A DNA stretch of 64,000 nt from Segatella baroniae B14 (GCF_022024235.1 NZ_CP091799.1:2111001-2175000), one strand, 5' to 3'. Positions 41,774 to 51,080 are shown, counted from the first letter of the stretch. Translations and numbers: made by a program. Notes: generated by a model not told the origin, from the letters alone.

Positions 41774-43615
41774 TTATCTTGCAGCAATGTCATCGTATAG
41801 TTTTTGTAAATAGGCTTTTCCTTGTGGAACGAGTGATTTGTAGTTACCACTCTTAGTAACAACTTTTTCATTCTTGTTATTGAAAATTACGTATTTGTCC
41901 TTCTTGGCCATTCCCCATGCATCAGGAACAGTAAAGAATGCAAAATGAGGTATAGATGTCGCTAGCATATTCTTACTAAATTTCATATCACTATGATCTA
42001 TAGATAGTTGCCCTAATAAGGTAGCTGCGATGTCTTGCTGTGATCCGTATGTTTCTATTTTTTGATGACCAGTGATGGCGCCACCTGTCCAAATCATCGG
42101 TATTTCATATCGATAGATATGGAAATTATCGATAGTTTCAGGATAGCATCCTAAGTGATCTGGGATAAATATGACGAGAGCATTATCCCACTTTTGACTT
42201 TTTTTAAGTGCTGTAACAAATTTGCCAATGCAGTCATCGGTATAGTTGAAGGCATTCAGCACTTTGTTGTTTAATTTATGATATGGAACATCAAAAGGCT
42301 CGTGAGAACTGCTAGTTTGCAATACCCACAGTCTAGGCTTTTTGTCTTGTTCGGTGAGTTCCTCCTCCATGCGTTGAAAAACGAGATGATCTGGTACCCC
42401 CCATTTACTTAGTCTGTCTTTTACAGGAAAATTAATATCGCTAGTAATATCCGTGAAATCCATGCTAACAAGATAAGATCTCATGTTCGTGAAATCAGCA
42501 TCGCCACCATAAAAATATTTCAATCCGTATCCTGCTTGAGCTAATTTTTTACCGATAGAAGGAAGGGTATTGGTCTTTTTAGGATATTTCATAAGACTCA
42601 TAGTTGGCTGAGCAGGATAGCCACTAAGAATCGCCAAGGTACCTCGGTCAGTTCTGAAACTATTGGCGTGCATATTCTCAAAATAAATGCCTTCTTTTGC
42701 TAATTTAGCCAATTGGGGTGTTGCTCCTGTTTTCATGACGGAATCAGAAAAGCTTTCTAAAATGACAATGTATATATCCGGACGTTTGGTAGAGAGAATG
42801 GTTTTCATCCCTTTATCGCTTGTGTTAATTAGACCGTTCATGATACGGTTGGCTTCCTGATTGTCCATGAAACGATATTGCCCAGCAAAATCATTTTCTT
42901 TTATTATACTTTCGAAGAGACTGAATGCTGGATTGACAGCAGCATGATTAAGCTCCATTTTCTCACTGAAATAAGCAGTACCCGTATTTTGTGTAGATAC
43001 TGTTATTCCACCTCTTATAGGAATGATTAGCAATCCTGTGAATATGATAAGTATGACGGTAGATATTATCTTCTTTTTATTGTTATATGTGGGAGTGATA
43101 GCTATAAGAGAATGGCATTTATTCAAAAACAAATAGGTCATGTAAATGAACACGAAAGTGACTAAAAGGCCAATGGCTACAAAGCCGAGACTGACACTAG
43201 AAATCGCATCCTTAGGCGATGAAAGAAAATAGAAAAGAGGGGTTGAATCTAATGGGAATCGCCAAAATTTATAAAGTATGATATTCAGACAAAATATGGT
43301 AATCAGTAGGCTTGCTGTAATGCCATTGTATATAGTGAAAGCCTTTTTGAGATACTTAGAATCAGACCATATAGATACTACTAGCAGCAATGCAGGAATA
43401 ATCATTAAATATCCAGCAATTGTAAAATCAAGCGAAAGTCCGTGATAAATAACTTTGGTACAATCTGTAAAATACTCAGTGTCATTACAGTATAATGCTG
43501 TAAATATTGGTTTTTGTAGAATGCTCGGTATCACTAGGGAAAAATAAGTCAGAATGAATCTGAGCATTTGTTTTCTATAATAATGTTGTGTTGATTGCTC
43601 TTGAAGATTTTCCAT
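41774..43615 (-). CDS. second LTA synthase-like phosphotransferase
   Basis: A 613-residue membrane protein with five N-terminal helices (about 12-210) and a periplasmic sulfatase-fold domain. It has the metal Glu in IVILESFSD, a Thr nucleophile candidate in FRTDRGTLAIL, and the Asp-His pair in FIPDHLGCY. It belongs to the same superfamily as the protein encoded at 35037-37031 but differs in nucleophile region and length, so the two probably use different donors or acceptors. It has its own promoter (TAATTTTG at 43645-43652, minus) and sits upstream of the licD-like gene. Confidence 0.86.
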   Translation of the reverse strand: MENLQEQSTQHYYRKQMLRFILTYFSLVIPSILQKPIFTALYCNDTEYFTDCTKVIYHGLSLDFTIAGYLMIIPALLLVVSIWSDSKYLKKAFTIYNGITASLLITIFCLNIILYKFWRFPLDSTPLFYFLSSPKDAISSVSLGFVAIGLLVTFVFIYMTYLFLNKCHSLIAITPTYNNKKKIISTVILIIFTGLLIIPIRGGITVSTQNTGTAYFSEKMELNHAAVNPAFSLFESIIKENDFAGQYRFMDNQEANRIMNGLINTSDKGMKTILSTKRPDIYIVILESFSDSVMKTGATPQLAKLAKEGIYFENMHANSFRTDRGTLAILSGYPAQPTMSLMKYPKKTNTLPSIGKKLAQAGYGLKYFYGGDADFTNMRSYLVSMDFTDITSDINFPVKDRLSKWGVPDHLVFQRMEEELTEQDKKPRLWVLQTSSSHEPFDVPYHKLNNKVLNAFNYTDDCIGKFVTALKKSQKWDNALVIFIPDHLGCYPETIDNFHIYRYEIPMIWTGGAITGHQKIETYGSQQDIAATLLGQLSIDHSDMKFSKNMLATSIPHFAFFTVPDAWGMAKKDKYVIFNNKNEKVVTKSGNYKSLVPQGKAYLQKLYDDIAAR

Positions 43616-43644
43616 TGATTTCTATTCCTTTTGATTTATGTATG

Positions 43645-43652
43645 CAAAATTA
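43645..43652 (-). promoter_or_regulatory. promoter -7 element of the second LTA synthase-like gene
   Basis: TAATTTTG on the minus strand, 29 nt before the start codon. Confidence 0.45.
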
Positions 43653-43794
43653 CAAAAATAAAATGAATCGGCTTGGAAGAGATGATGATTTCTAAATATT
43701 TATAGATGTTAATTAAACTTGAAATAATGATGTTACATGTGCTTTAGTGATAGTAACGGATACTTAATGATATTATTAAGTAATGCTGATAGTT

Positions 43795-43825
43795 TTGGCA
43801 AAGATATATTTTTTTTGTACTTTTG
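43795..43825 (+). promoter_or_regulatory. promoter of the second GT4 gene
   Basis: TTG (43795-43797), exactly 20 nt, TACTTTTG (43818-43825), giving a leader of about 67 nt. Confidence 0.62.
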
Positions 43826-43898
43826 CTAAGGTTTTAATGACTGCATGAATATGATATTGTATTTGGAAGTTGAACGATAGAATAATTTTAGTAAATAG

Positions 43899-44828
43899 AT
43901 GAATATTACAATAGTTAAAGATACGATTCTCCCAGTAAAACATTATGGTGGTACCGAACGTGTAATTTGGGCTTTAGGTAAGGAGCTTTCTGCCATGGGG
44001 CATCAAGTAACGTTTTTGGTACATTCCGGATCATCATGTCCTTTTGCTAGAGTAGTAGCTATTAATCCCAATATGAGTATTGGTAAGCAGATTCCTGGGG
44101 ATACAGATATTGTGCATTTTAGTGATACCGTTTATGAAGAAAACCTTAAACAACCTTATGTTGTTACGATAAATGGTAATTTACCTCAAGGAACAACAAT
44201 TTCTCCTTACTCGATATTTGTATCGGCTGATCATGCCAAGCGTTATGGTAGCAGCTCTTATGTATACAATGGCTTAGATTGGGATGAGTATGGAGCTGTT
44301 AATTTATCTCTTACACGTAATCATTTCCATTTTTTAGGCAAAGCTGCATGGAAAGTTAAAAATGTGAAGGGTGCTATACGCATTGCAAAAAATATTCCTC
44401 ATGCTCATCTTGATGTATTGGGTGGATATCGTCTGAATCTTAAGATGGGGTTTCGCTTTACTTTAAGTCCGCGTATTCATTTTCATGGTATGGTTGATAA
44501 TGTAGAAAAGCAACAGATTATTCAACAGTCAAAGGGCCTGATTTTCCCGATATTGTGGGATGAGCCATTTGGCCTTTGCTTGATAGAGTCTCTTTACTAT
44601 GGTTCTCCGGTCTTTGGTACACCAAGAGGGGCTTTGTCAGAGTTAATACCATCTGAAGTCGGATTTTTAGGTGATGAACAAGCAATAATAAGTCACCTTC
44701 AGAACCTACCTAGTTATTCTTCAAAACTCTGCCATGAATATGCTGCAGATCAATTTAATGCAAAGGTGATGGCGATGGCCTATTTAGATAAATTTGAACG
44801 TGTACTTAATGGGGAAACATTATTGTAG
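43899..44828 (+). CDS. GT4 family glycosyltransferase (short)
   Basis: A 309-residue GT-B enzyme, shorter than the 350-400 usual for GT4. The N-terminal VKHYGGTERVIWALGKELSAMGHQVTFLV is typical. The donor site reads ILWDEPFGLCLIESLYYGSPVFGTPRGALSELI, with the conserved E-x7-E motif. It probably adds a sugar to a cell-surface glycan. It stands alone with its own promoter, next to the LTA synthase-like gene transcribed the other way and convergent with the HhH-barrel gene. Confidence 0.86.
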   Translation: MNITIVKDTILPVKHYGGTERVIWALGKELSAMGHQVTFLVHSGSSCPFARVVAINPNMSIGKQIPGDTDIVHFSDTVYEENLKQPYVVTINGNLPQGTTISPYSIFVSADHAKRYGSSSYVYNGLDWDEYGAVNLSLTRNHFHFLGKAAWKVKNVKGAIRIAKNIPHAHLDVLGGYRLNLKMGFRFTLSPRIHFHGMVDNVEKQQIIQQSKGLIFPILWDEPFGLCLIESLYYGSPVFGTPRGALSELIPSEVGFLGDEQAIISHLQNLPSYSSKLCHEYAADQFNAKVMAMAYLDKFERVLNGETLL

Positions 44829-44834
44829 TTGATA

Positions 44835-46829
44835 TTAAAATTTCCACTTTACCTGTATATCTAAATCAGTTATGGCGGATTGATTAATTTGTTGATAACT
44901 GCTTGATATGTGATTTCGATCGAAATAGTTAGTGGTACCTACTTTGGCTAACACCATGAGATGACTGTTGATATTGGCTTTGGTCATGAGCATATAATGA
45001 ATGCCTTCACCATAAAAAGAAGGGAAACTGAGAGTATAAAGTGGCCCTTGCTCATAGGCATATACTCGACTATTGAAATCTTGTGTATGGAAATAGCTGA
45101 TACCTGCATATAAGCGTAAAAAGTGTATATCGACGCTTGAGCGTTCTGCGATCATCCATCCAAAGCTTTTGTGGTTGTCTTTAGAATAGCTAAAATTGCC
45201 TTCTAAGGTGTTGTTCCAAGTCTTAAATGAGCTATTAACGGCAAGCTTGGCATGTTGTTCTGTTTGGTTGACAAGAGCCGTTTTTGATGAATTGTTTATT
45301 TGTCGTACTCGGTATCGGTATCTGAAGTTGATATTCCACGGTTTTCGTAGTAGGAGTGTTCCTGAAAGCATAGTATCCCAACTCGTAGAGGACATTGAGG
45401 TACGATAACGAGCCCATGGGAAATAGGCGTAATCTGTGTATGCCATCATGGTGAGTTTTCGCCAAGGTTGCCAATTTATACCAAGATATATGCCACTTTC
45501 ATTTTGAACAGCCCCTCCATCATTAAAACTCTGACTGTATAAGGAATAATATTTGTATGAGTAAAAGCGCTGAATGGTGATTAGTGATAAATTGCTGTTA
45601 AAGGCATAACTGACCAAATTTAGTGTGGCTAAAGCATTCAGATTATTGATAGCCGTTTCTCCAGAAAAAGTTAATTTGTTACTAGTGTATCCATAGTCTA
45701 TACTCATATTGTAAAATGATGCTCCTTGAGGATACCATCGACGGTAAATTTGGTTCGTCTTTGGAGCTAGTGGCTTGTTAAATGATGTATATAAGGCTGT
45801 TGCTCCGATATGATATCCATTCTTGAAATATCGAATGTTGGTTCCACAAAGGAACGTGGATGCATTATCTTTTTTATTTATCTCATTTTGTGTGCGATGA
45901 TATCCTGTTTTTACAATAGTAGCAATAGTGTGATTGTCTGTATTGAGAGTTGCATCTATATTTCGATAAGATATAAACGCACTTACATCAAGACCATGGA
46001 GTAGGGATATGGTGGTAGCTGCTCCTTGTAAGTAGTTGGCTGATGATCGGGAGGAATGTGTACGAATGGCATTGCTGTTACGGCCTAGTGTAGTTAATGT
46101 GATAGTCTTGCCTAAGCCAAAATCATTGTTGATAGTTAGGCCTAATCCGAAATGTACGCGATAACGACCTAGAGTAATATTCTTGATTTTTCCAAAATTT
46201 CGAAGTTGGAAATAAAAAGAATAAAAGTCATAAGGATAGTTGCCTTGACTCATAAAAGGTTCGCCTGCGTCTTGTGAGCCAAGAATCCCAAATTTAACAT
46301 TCTGTCCATAGGTGAAATTGTAGCGAAACCAATGTTTATACTTATAGCCCAAATATCCATTTTTGTCACCTTTCCGTTCATAGAAGGGAATTTTCATACT
46401 TCCTACAATCTCGTGTTTTCCATATTTTAAGATATTTTTTAAAGTGAGGGTAGTTTTGCTTGTGATTTCTCCGGGATAAACAAAATAACTCAATAGCTGT
46501 CGTTGATAATATCCTATAGATTCAATCATAGCTATTTCTCCCAAACTCTTCATCGGTCCATATTGATAGATGTAAGCCTGTATATCTTCAATTTGCTGGG
46601 CCGTGAGAAAGGGAAATTGCTCTAAATCTTCTCGGGTTGCGGTGTTAATATTGATAGGATGCTCAGATAGATTCGTCAGAATATCAGTATAATCGTCCCA
46701 GGAGATGGATTCAAAGTCATCCATGTCTTGTATTTGTTCCAAGTAGCTCTCCCAAGAGCTAGACCGTTGAGCATCAATAGTGGTTATCATACATGAAAGT
46801 ATGGTAATTATAAAAAATAATCTCTTCAC
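44835..46829 (-). CDS. exported helix-hairpin-helix protein with outer-membrane-type beta body
   Basis: A 664-residue exported protein. A signal peptide (VKRLFFIITILSCMITTIDAQ) is followed by a helix-hairpin-helix segment NINTATREDLEQFPFLTAQQIEDI near residues 50-110. A long aromatic, beta-rich region then ends in VKWKF, as in outer-membrane barrels. The frame is open to 46901, but a perfect promoter (TTG-N20-TACCTTTG, minus, 46860-46890) lies inside that extension. The GTG at 46829 is therefore the best start. HhH domains usually bind DNA, so their place in an exported protein is notable. Confidence 0.8.
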   Translation of the reverse strand: MKRLFFIITILSCMITTIDAQRSSSWESYLEQIQDMDDFESISWDDYTDILTNLSEHPININTATREDLEQFPFLTAQQIEDIQAYIYQYGPMKSLGEIAMIESIGYYQRQLLSYFVYPGEITSKTTLTLKNILKYGKHEIVGSMKIPFYERKGDKNGYLGYKYKHWFRYNFTYGQNVKFGILGSQDAGEPFMSQGNYPYDFYSFYFQLRNFGKIKNITLGRYRVHFGLGLTINNDFGLGKTITLTTLGRNSNAIRTHSSRSSANYLQGAATTISLLHGLDVSAFISYRNIDATLNTDNHTIATIVKTGYHRTQNEINKKDNASTFLCGTNIRYFKNGYHIGATALYTSFNKPLAPKTNQIYRRWYPQGASFYNMSIDYGYTSNKLTFSGETAINNLNALATLNLVSYAFNSNLSLITIQRFYSYKYYSLYSQSFNDGGAVQNESGIYLGINWQPWRKLTMMAYTDYAYFPWARYRTSMSSTSWDTMLSGTLLLRKPWNINFRYRYRVRQINNSSKTALVNQTEQHAKLAVNSSFKTWNNTLEGNFSYSKDNHKSFGWMIAERSSVDIHFLRLYAGISYFHTQDFNSRVYAYEQGPLYTLSFPSFYGEGIHYMLMTKANINSHLMVLAKVGTTNYFDRNHISSSYQQINQSAITDLDIQVKWKF

Positions 46830-46859
46830 GATAACTATTAGTTCATTCGCAATTATTAA

Positions 46860-46890
46860 CAAAGGTACAGAGAATATTAGACAAATGCAA
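46860..46890 (-). promoter_or_regulatory. promoter of the HhH-barrel gene
   Basis: TTG (46888-46890), exactly 20 nt, TACCTTTG (46860-46867) on the minus strand. It decides the GTG start at 46829. Confidence 0.7.
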
Positions 46891-46929
46891 ATTTTTAGCA
46901 ATTGTTTTCTTTGAATGCAGAAAATATAG

Positions 46930-46937
46930 TACTTTTG
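46930..46937 (+). promoter_or_regulatory. promoter -7 element of the DUF4294 gene
   Basis: TACTTTTG ends 6 nt before the ATG at 46944, suggesting a leaderless mRNA. Confidence 0.55.
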
Positions 46938-46943
46938 CTTTTG

Positions 46944-47588
46944 ATGTTGAAAAATAGAATTTACATATTAGTAACAATGGCTTTCTTGAGTGTAATCCCA
47001 GCTTATGCTCAAGTAAACCAGCAAATAGCGCCAGAAGATCGGGAGGTGGATATGGACAATCCAACCTTTGAGCCTATGGTAAAGGTAGGCAAGGTATTGA
47101 TGGGGAGTGATAGTATACAATATGTAGAATTAAACAAGATCTGGGTATATCCTCCAATAGAATTTAAAAATGCTAAAGAGCGTATAGCTTACAATCGTTT
47201 GGTTGCTAATGTGAAGAAGGTTCTTCCGATTGCAAAAGAGGTGAATCAGATTATTATAGAAACTTATGAATATCTGCAGACTCTGCCAAATAAAAAGGCG
47301 AAAGATGAGCATATGAAGCTTGTCGAGAAAAGCATTAAAAAGGAGTATACGCCACGTATGAAAAAATTAACGTATTCTCAAGGCAAACTGTTGATTAAAT
47401 TGGTTTATCGTGAATGTAATTCGTCTTCGTACAGCCTTATTCAAGCTTTCTTAGGTCCTATTCGCGCAGGTTTTTATCAAGCCTTTGCTTCATTGTTCGG
47501 TGCAAGCCTTACTAAAAAATATGATGCAAATGGTGTGGATCGTCTTACTGAACGTGTTGTAAGACAGGTTGAGGCTGGACAATTGTAA
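46944..47588 (+). CDS. DUF4294 domain-containing exported protein
   Basis: A protein of 214 residues from the start at 46944 (MLKNRIYILVTMAFLSVIPAYAQ), which gives a clean signal peptide. The longer frame from 46902 is excluded by the promoter box at 46930-46937. The body matches the Bacteroidetes family DUF4294: IWVYPPIEFKNAKERIAYNRLVANVKKVLPIAKEVN and KLTYSQGKLLIKLVYRECNSSSYSLIQAFLGPIRAGFYQAFA. The function is unknown; a periplasmic location is expected. It is transcribed divergently from the HhH-barrel gene. Confidence 0.85.
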   Translation: MLKNRIYILVTMAFLSVIPAYAQVNQQIAPEDREVDMDNPTFEPMVKVGKVLMGSDSIQYVELNKIWVYPPIEFKNAKERIAYNRLVANVKKVLPIAKEVNQIIIETYEYLQTLPNKKAKDEHMKLVEKSIKKEYTPRMKKLTYSQGKLLIKLVYRECNSSSYSLIQAFLGPIRAGFYQAFASLFGASLTKKYDANGVDRLTERVVRQVEAGQL

Positions 47589-47609
47589 ATGATACTGATT
47601 AAAGAAAAG

Positions 47610-47661
47610 ACTTGGCCAACTTGTAATGATAACTATTTTGTTACCTGCAAGTTGGCCAAGT
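47610..47661 (-). terminator. long inverted repeat, probable terminator of the M28 operon
   Basis: Perfect 14-bp arms (47610-47623 and 47648-47661, core TTGGCCAA) with a 24-nt loop. On the minus strand the hairpin is followed by a U-rich stretch, so it most likely ends the peptidase operon; it also lies just after the DUF4294 gene. Confidence 0.65.
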
Positions 47662-47686
47662 TAATATGTAGTCCTTATCTTTTCGC

Positions 47687-48742
47687 TTATTTTTGGTTCA
47701 TTTCCGTATATATGACTTGAATTAGAGTTTGTCCTACAGCTTTCAAGACATTTTTGTCAAGGTGATCCATATCATCACTAATGGTATGCCAGGTAGGTCC
47801 GAAAGAACTTTGTTGACAATCTGGATAATATGGAATGATGTCGATGGTTGGAATGTTAGCATTCTTGTTAACAGGGATGTGATCGTCTGTAATATAACCA
47901 CCATCTTTGTTTGGAAAGTATTGACCATATCCAGCGTTGCGTGATGCTTTCCATATCTTATGTACAAATTGTTCTGCGTATTGCAGAGACATACGTTCGC
48001 GATAGAACTGAGCCCCTTGTCCACCAACCATATCGAGTAAAATACCATAGCGTGGAGCATAGCCTTGTGGAAGATGTGTACTCCAATATTGTGCGCCTAA
48101 AGCCCAGGTTGATTCATCGTCCTGCAGACCAGACCATGAAGGTGTACCCCAGTCCTCTGCATCAAAGCAAACAAAATCGATGCCTAGGTTTTTTACTTTA
48201 GATGCCAATTGAGGATTTTTGGCATTAGCCTGTAAAGTTCGAGCGAGTTCGAGCATGACACCTACACCGCTAGCGCCATCATTAGCAGCCATAACAGGTT
48301 TGTGCCAGTTTGTACTGTCAGGATCATTGTCGGCCCATGGACGACTATCCCAGTGGGCACATATTAAGATACGACTTGTAGCCCGTGGATTATAGCTTGC
48401 TATAATGTTGTTGCTTTTAAGTAGTGTGCCGTCATAGCCTTTTAGATCGGCTTTTTGCTCTTCTACTGTACAACCGTACTGTTTAAACTTTGCAACAATC
48501 CAATCGGCACATTTATCGTGTGCTTCACTATTCATTATTCGTGGCCCAAAATTGCATTGTGTAGCGCAATAGGCAAAAGCAGAGTCGGCATTGAATGTAG
48601 GACCGATAGGATTTACTTTTTCAACTTCTTCAACTTCTGTTACGTCTGCTGCATTATTGTCCTTACTAGTATAAAACCAGCCGTAGACGGCAGCTATTAT
48701 AAGGATAAGTATTGTCACTAATATAACTTTTTTCTTTTTCAT
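47687..48742 (-). CDS. M28 family metallopeptidase / glutaminyl-cyclase-like protein
   Basis: A 351-residue protein anchored or exported by an N-terminal hydrophobic segment (VILVTILILIIAAVYGWFY). Di-zinc site residues are visible: His130 and Asp132 in CAHWDSRPW, Asp155 in AANDGASG, Glu196 in CFDAEDWG, then ITDDHIPVN and WHTISDDMDHLD. The lone Glu-containing region and the Trp-rich surroundings resemble glutaminyl-peptide cyclotransferases as well as aminopeptidases, so either activity is possible. Its ATG shares one base with the stop of the upstream C26-M19 gene (TAATG), so it is the last gene of an operon. Confidence 0.87.
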   Translation of the reverse strand: MKKKKVILVTILILIIAAVYGWFYTSKDNNAADVTEVEEVEKVNPIGPTFNADSAFAYCATQCNFGPRIMNSEAHDKCADWIVAKFKQYGCTVEEQKADLKGYDGTLLKSNNIIASYNPRATSRILICAHWDSRPWADNDPDSTNWHKPVMAANDGASGVGVMLELARTLQANAKNPQLASKVKNLGIDFVCFDAEDWGTPSWSGLQDDESTWALGAQYWSTHLPQGYAPRYGILLDMVGGQGAQFYRERMSLQYAEQFVHKIWKASRNAGYGQYFPNKDGGYITDDHIPVNKNANIPTIDIIPYYPDCQQSSFGPTWHTISDDMDHLDKNVLKAVGQTLIQVIYTEMNQK

Positions 48743-50553
48743 TATTGTTTCAAACTTTGAACTTTAGTCATAATGCGTAGCCAGTTACCACCCCAAATCT
48801 TCTCGATATCTCTTTCGCTATATCGGCGTTGTAATAGTTGCAAGGTAAAGTTGATGAGTTCACTTGCATCAGCGATTCCTTTAACACCACCATCACCATC
48901 GAAGTCTGTACCAAGGCCTACATGGTCTATGCCCATGATAGAAATGGCATGTTCTAGATGCTGAATGGCATCTAAAATACTAGCTTCACCTTCCTTTTTG
49001 AGGAAACCGTGATAGAGAGTAATTTGGGCAACACCACCTTTCGATGCTAAAGCACGAAGCTGTTCATCGGTAAGGTTACGTGGAACATCGCATAGCATCC
49101 TACAATTGCTATGGCTACATACAATTGGAGTTCTGCTAATTTCTAGAGCATCGTAAAAGCTCTTTTCTCCAGCATGACTCAAATCAATCATAATTCCTTG
49201 TCGATTCATTTCCTGAATAACCTGTGCTCCAAATTGACTGACACCATTGTGAGTATTGCATCCTCGTGCACTGTCGCAAATATCATTGTCGCCATTATGA
49301 CATAAAGTGATATATACGATACCTCTTTGTGCAAAATGCTTCACATTAGCCAGGTCGTGATTTAGAGCTAGACCATTCTCTATACCCAACATAATACTCT
49401 TGCGATTATTACGCTTATCAGCATAGAGATCTTGTGGAGTACGTGCGATGCTGATATAATCGCTTTTCATATTTGCTATTTCCTCTATCTTGTCAAAGAT
49501 AAGATCGGCATATTCTGTAGGTGAAAGTGATGGATTGGGTAATTGTAATCCTGGATAACGTGTAACGAGAGCTGGATTATGTTTGGCAATGCCTGCTAGG
49601 TCAATCTTTGATGAGAAGGTTTCACCTAGTTTTGGCTGTGGTAAATAAGCTACCATAGTTACAGCGTCAGTACGTCCCTCTGTCATCTTGTGAAGATCAT
49701 AGAGTATACGTGGATCACGATGGCCAAATTGCACTCCCTGTGGGAAAAACATTGGCGTATCGCAATGTGAGTCGAGGGTAAGAATACGGTTATGTAAATC
49801 TTTAGCTTTGATGAAATGATTGGCCTGTTCGATGAGCCACTTAAATATCGGTAGACCATCTTCTCCAAGCCATTCTGGATGCCATTGTACGCCTAAGATA
49901 GGTTTAAATTCATTACTTTCTACCGCTTCAATAATATGGTCACTAGACTTGGCTGCAACTTTGAGCTTGCTGCCCGTTTTTTCTACAGCTTGATGGTGGA
50001 AAGAATTGACGTATAGGATATCGCTATGATAGATATTATAGAGTGTAGAATTCTTTTCGATAGCTACACTATGTGTTGCTTCTGAGCGATTTGCGTTCTG
50101 GTCATGCTTTATCGTATTATTGATATCTTGTACTACTTTTCCACCTAAAGCAATAGCAATGGTTTGTATGCCTCGGCATATACCTAATATTGGTATTTGT
50201 CTGTTATAAGCCAAGCGTGTAATCAAGAGTTCGGCTAAATCTCGTTCTTGATTAATGTGGTGAAGTTGTGGAGATGGTTCTTCGCCATACCACAATGGAT
50301 TATGATCCCCTCCACCTGTAAGGATGAGACCATCAAGATGTTCTAGTGTATTGATGATAGTGTTCTTATCCGTTATAGGGGGAATAAGAATAGGAGTTCC
50401 TCCAGCTGCCACAACTTGTCGGTAATATACACTACGTATAGTTGTGTCTATATCGCTATAATCAGCAGTGAGACCAATCATCGGTTGATGGTTGGTCTCA
50501 GGGAAAGTGGAATATATCTTGTCTAGATATGATTCCAAATTAAAGTTTCTCAT
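48742..50553 (-). CDS. fusion of class I glutamine amidotransferase-like (C26) and membrane dipeptidase (M19)
   Basis: A 603-residue two-domain protein without a signal peptide. Residues 1-245 form a PuuD-like gamma-glutamyl hydrolase with nucleophile Cys126 (GICRGIQT) and His225/Glu227 (VQWHPEW). Residues of about 255-600 form an M19 dipeptidase: HxD at 263-265 (LDSHCDTP), GIENGLAL, DLSHAG, CSHSNCR and GLGTDFDGDGG. Together they could split a gamma-glutamyl bond and then a dipeptide. It begins in an ATGA overlap with an Lrp-type regulator gene and runs into the M28 gene, so peptide or amino-acid catabolism is the likely theme. Confidence 0.9.
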   Translation of the reverse strand: MRNFNLESYLDKIYSTFPETNHQPMIGLTADYSDIDTTIRSVYYRQVVAAGGTPILIPPITDKNTIINTLEHLDGLILTGGGDHNPLWYGEEPSPQLHHINQERDLAELLITRLAYNRQIPILGICRGIQTIAIALGGKVVQDINNTIKHDQNANRSEATHSVAIEKNSTLYNIYHSDILYVNSFHHQAVEKTGSKLKVAAKSSDHIIEAVESNEFKPILGVQWHPEWLGEDGLPIFKWLIEQANHFIKAKDLHNRILTLDSHCDTPMFFPQGVQFGHRDPRILYDLHKMTEGRTDAVTMVAYLPQPKLGETFSSKIDLAGIAKHNPALVTRYPGLQLPNPSLSPTEYADLIFDKIEEIANMKSDYISIARTPQDLYADKRNNRKSIMLGIENGLALNHDLANVKHFAQRGIVYITLCHNGDNDICDSARGCNTHNGVSQFGAQVIQEMNRQGIMIDLSHAGEKSFYDALEISRTPIVCSHSNCRMLCDVPRNLTDEQLRALASKGGVAQITLYHGFLKKEGEASILDAIQHLEHAISIMGIDHVGLGTDFDGDGGVKGIADASELINFTLQLLQRRYSERDIEKIWGGNWLRIMTKVQSLKQ

Positions 50554-51026
50554 TTTTTAACCTCGTCCTCAATGTGAACTGGAATTTCTCTCTTAATACT
50601 TTGTTCGAGAGAAATCAATGTTTCGGTACTTACAACACCAGGAATGGTCTGAAGTTTATTGTTCAGAAGATCCATTAATTGCTCATTATCCTGTGCATAA
50701 AGTTTAAGTAGCATAGTGTAAGGACCTGTTGTGAAGTGACATTCGATAATTTCAGGAATGTTGATCAGCTTTTCAACCACCTTTTTGTACATACTTCCTC
50801 TTTCCAGGTTTAATCCTACATAAGTACAAGTAGAATATCCCAGACTTTTTGGGTTTACGTCAAATCCACTGCCTGTGATGGTACCATTGTCAATCAAGTG
50901 CTGTACTCGTTGATGGATAGCAGCACGAGATACTCCGCATTCTGCGGCTACGTCCTTGAAAGGGATGCGTGCATTCTTCGACAAAATATTTAAAATTTTC
51001 TTGTCGAGATTATCAATTTTATCCAT
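50550..51026 (-). CDS. Lrp/AsnC family transcriptional regulator
   Basis: A 158-residue regulator with an N-terminal winged helix-turn-helix (ILSKNARIPFKDVAAECGVSRAAIHQRVQHL, about 14-45) and a C-terminal RAM ligand-binding domain (GYSTCTYVGLNLERG...IIECHFTTGPYTMLLKLYA). Such proteins sense amino acids as dimers or octamers. Its stop overlaps the C26-M19 start, so it heads a three-gene peptidase operon and probably controls it. The promoter at 51081-51111 and the adjacent palindrome are candidate sites of autoregulation. Confidence 0.92.
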   Translation of the reverse strand: MDKIDNLDKKILNILSKNARIPFKDVAAECGVSRAAIHQRVQHLIDNGTITGSGFDVNPKSLGYSTCTYVGLNLERGSMYKKVVEKLINIPEIIECHFTTGPYTMLLKLYAQDNEQLMDLLNNKLQTIPGVVSTETLISLEQSIKREIPVHIEDEVKK

Positions 51027-51080
51027 ATTTACTGATGATTAATATTTCTTCAAAATTATCAAAAGGTTTCGATGTTTCAG

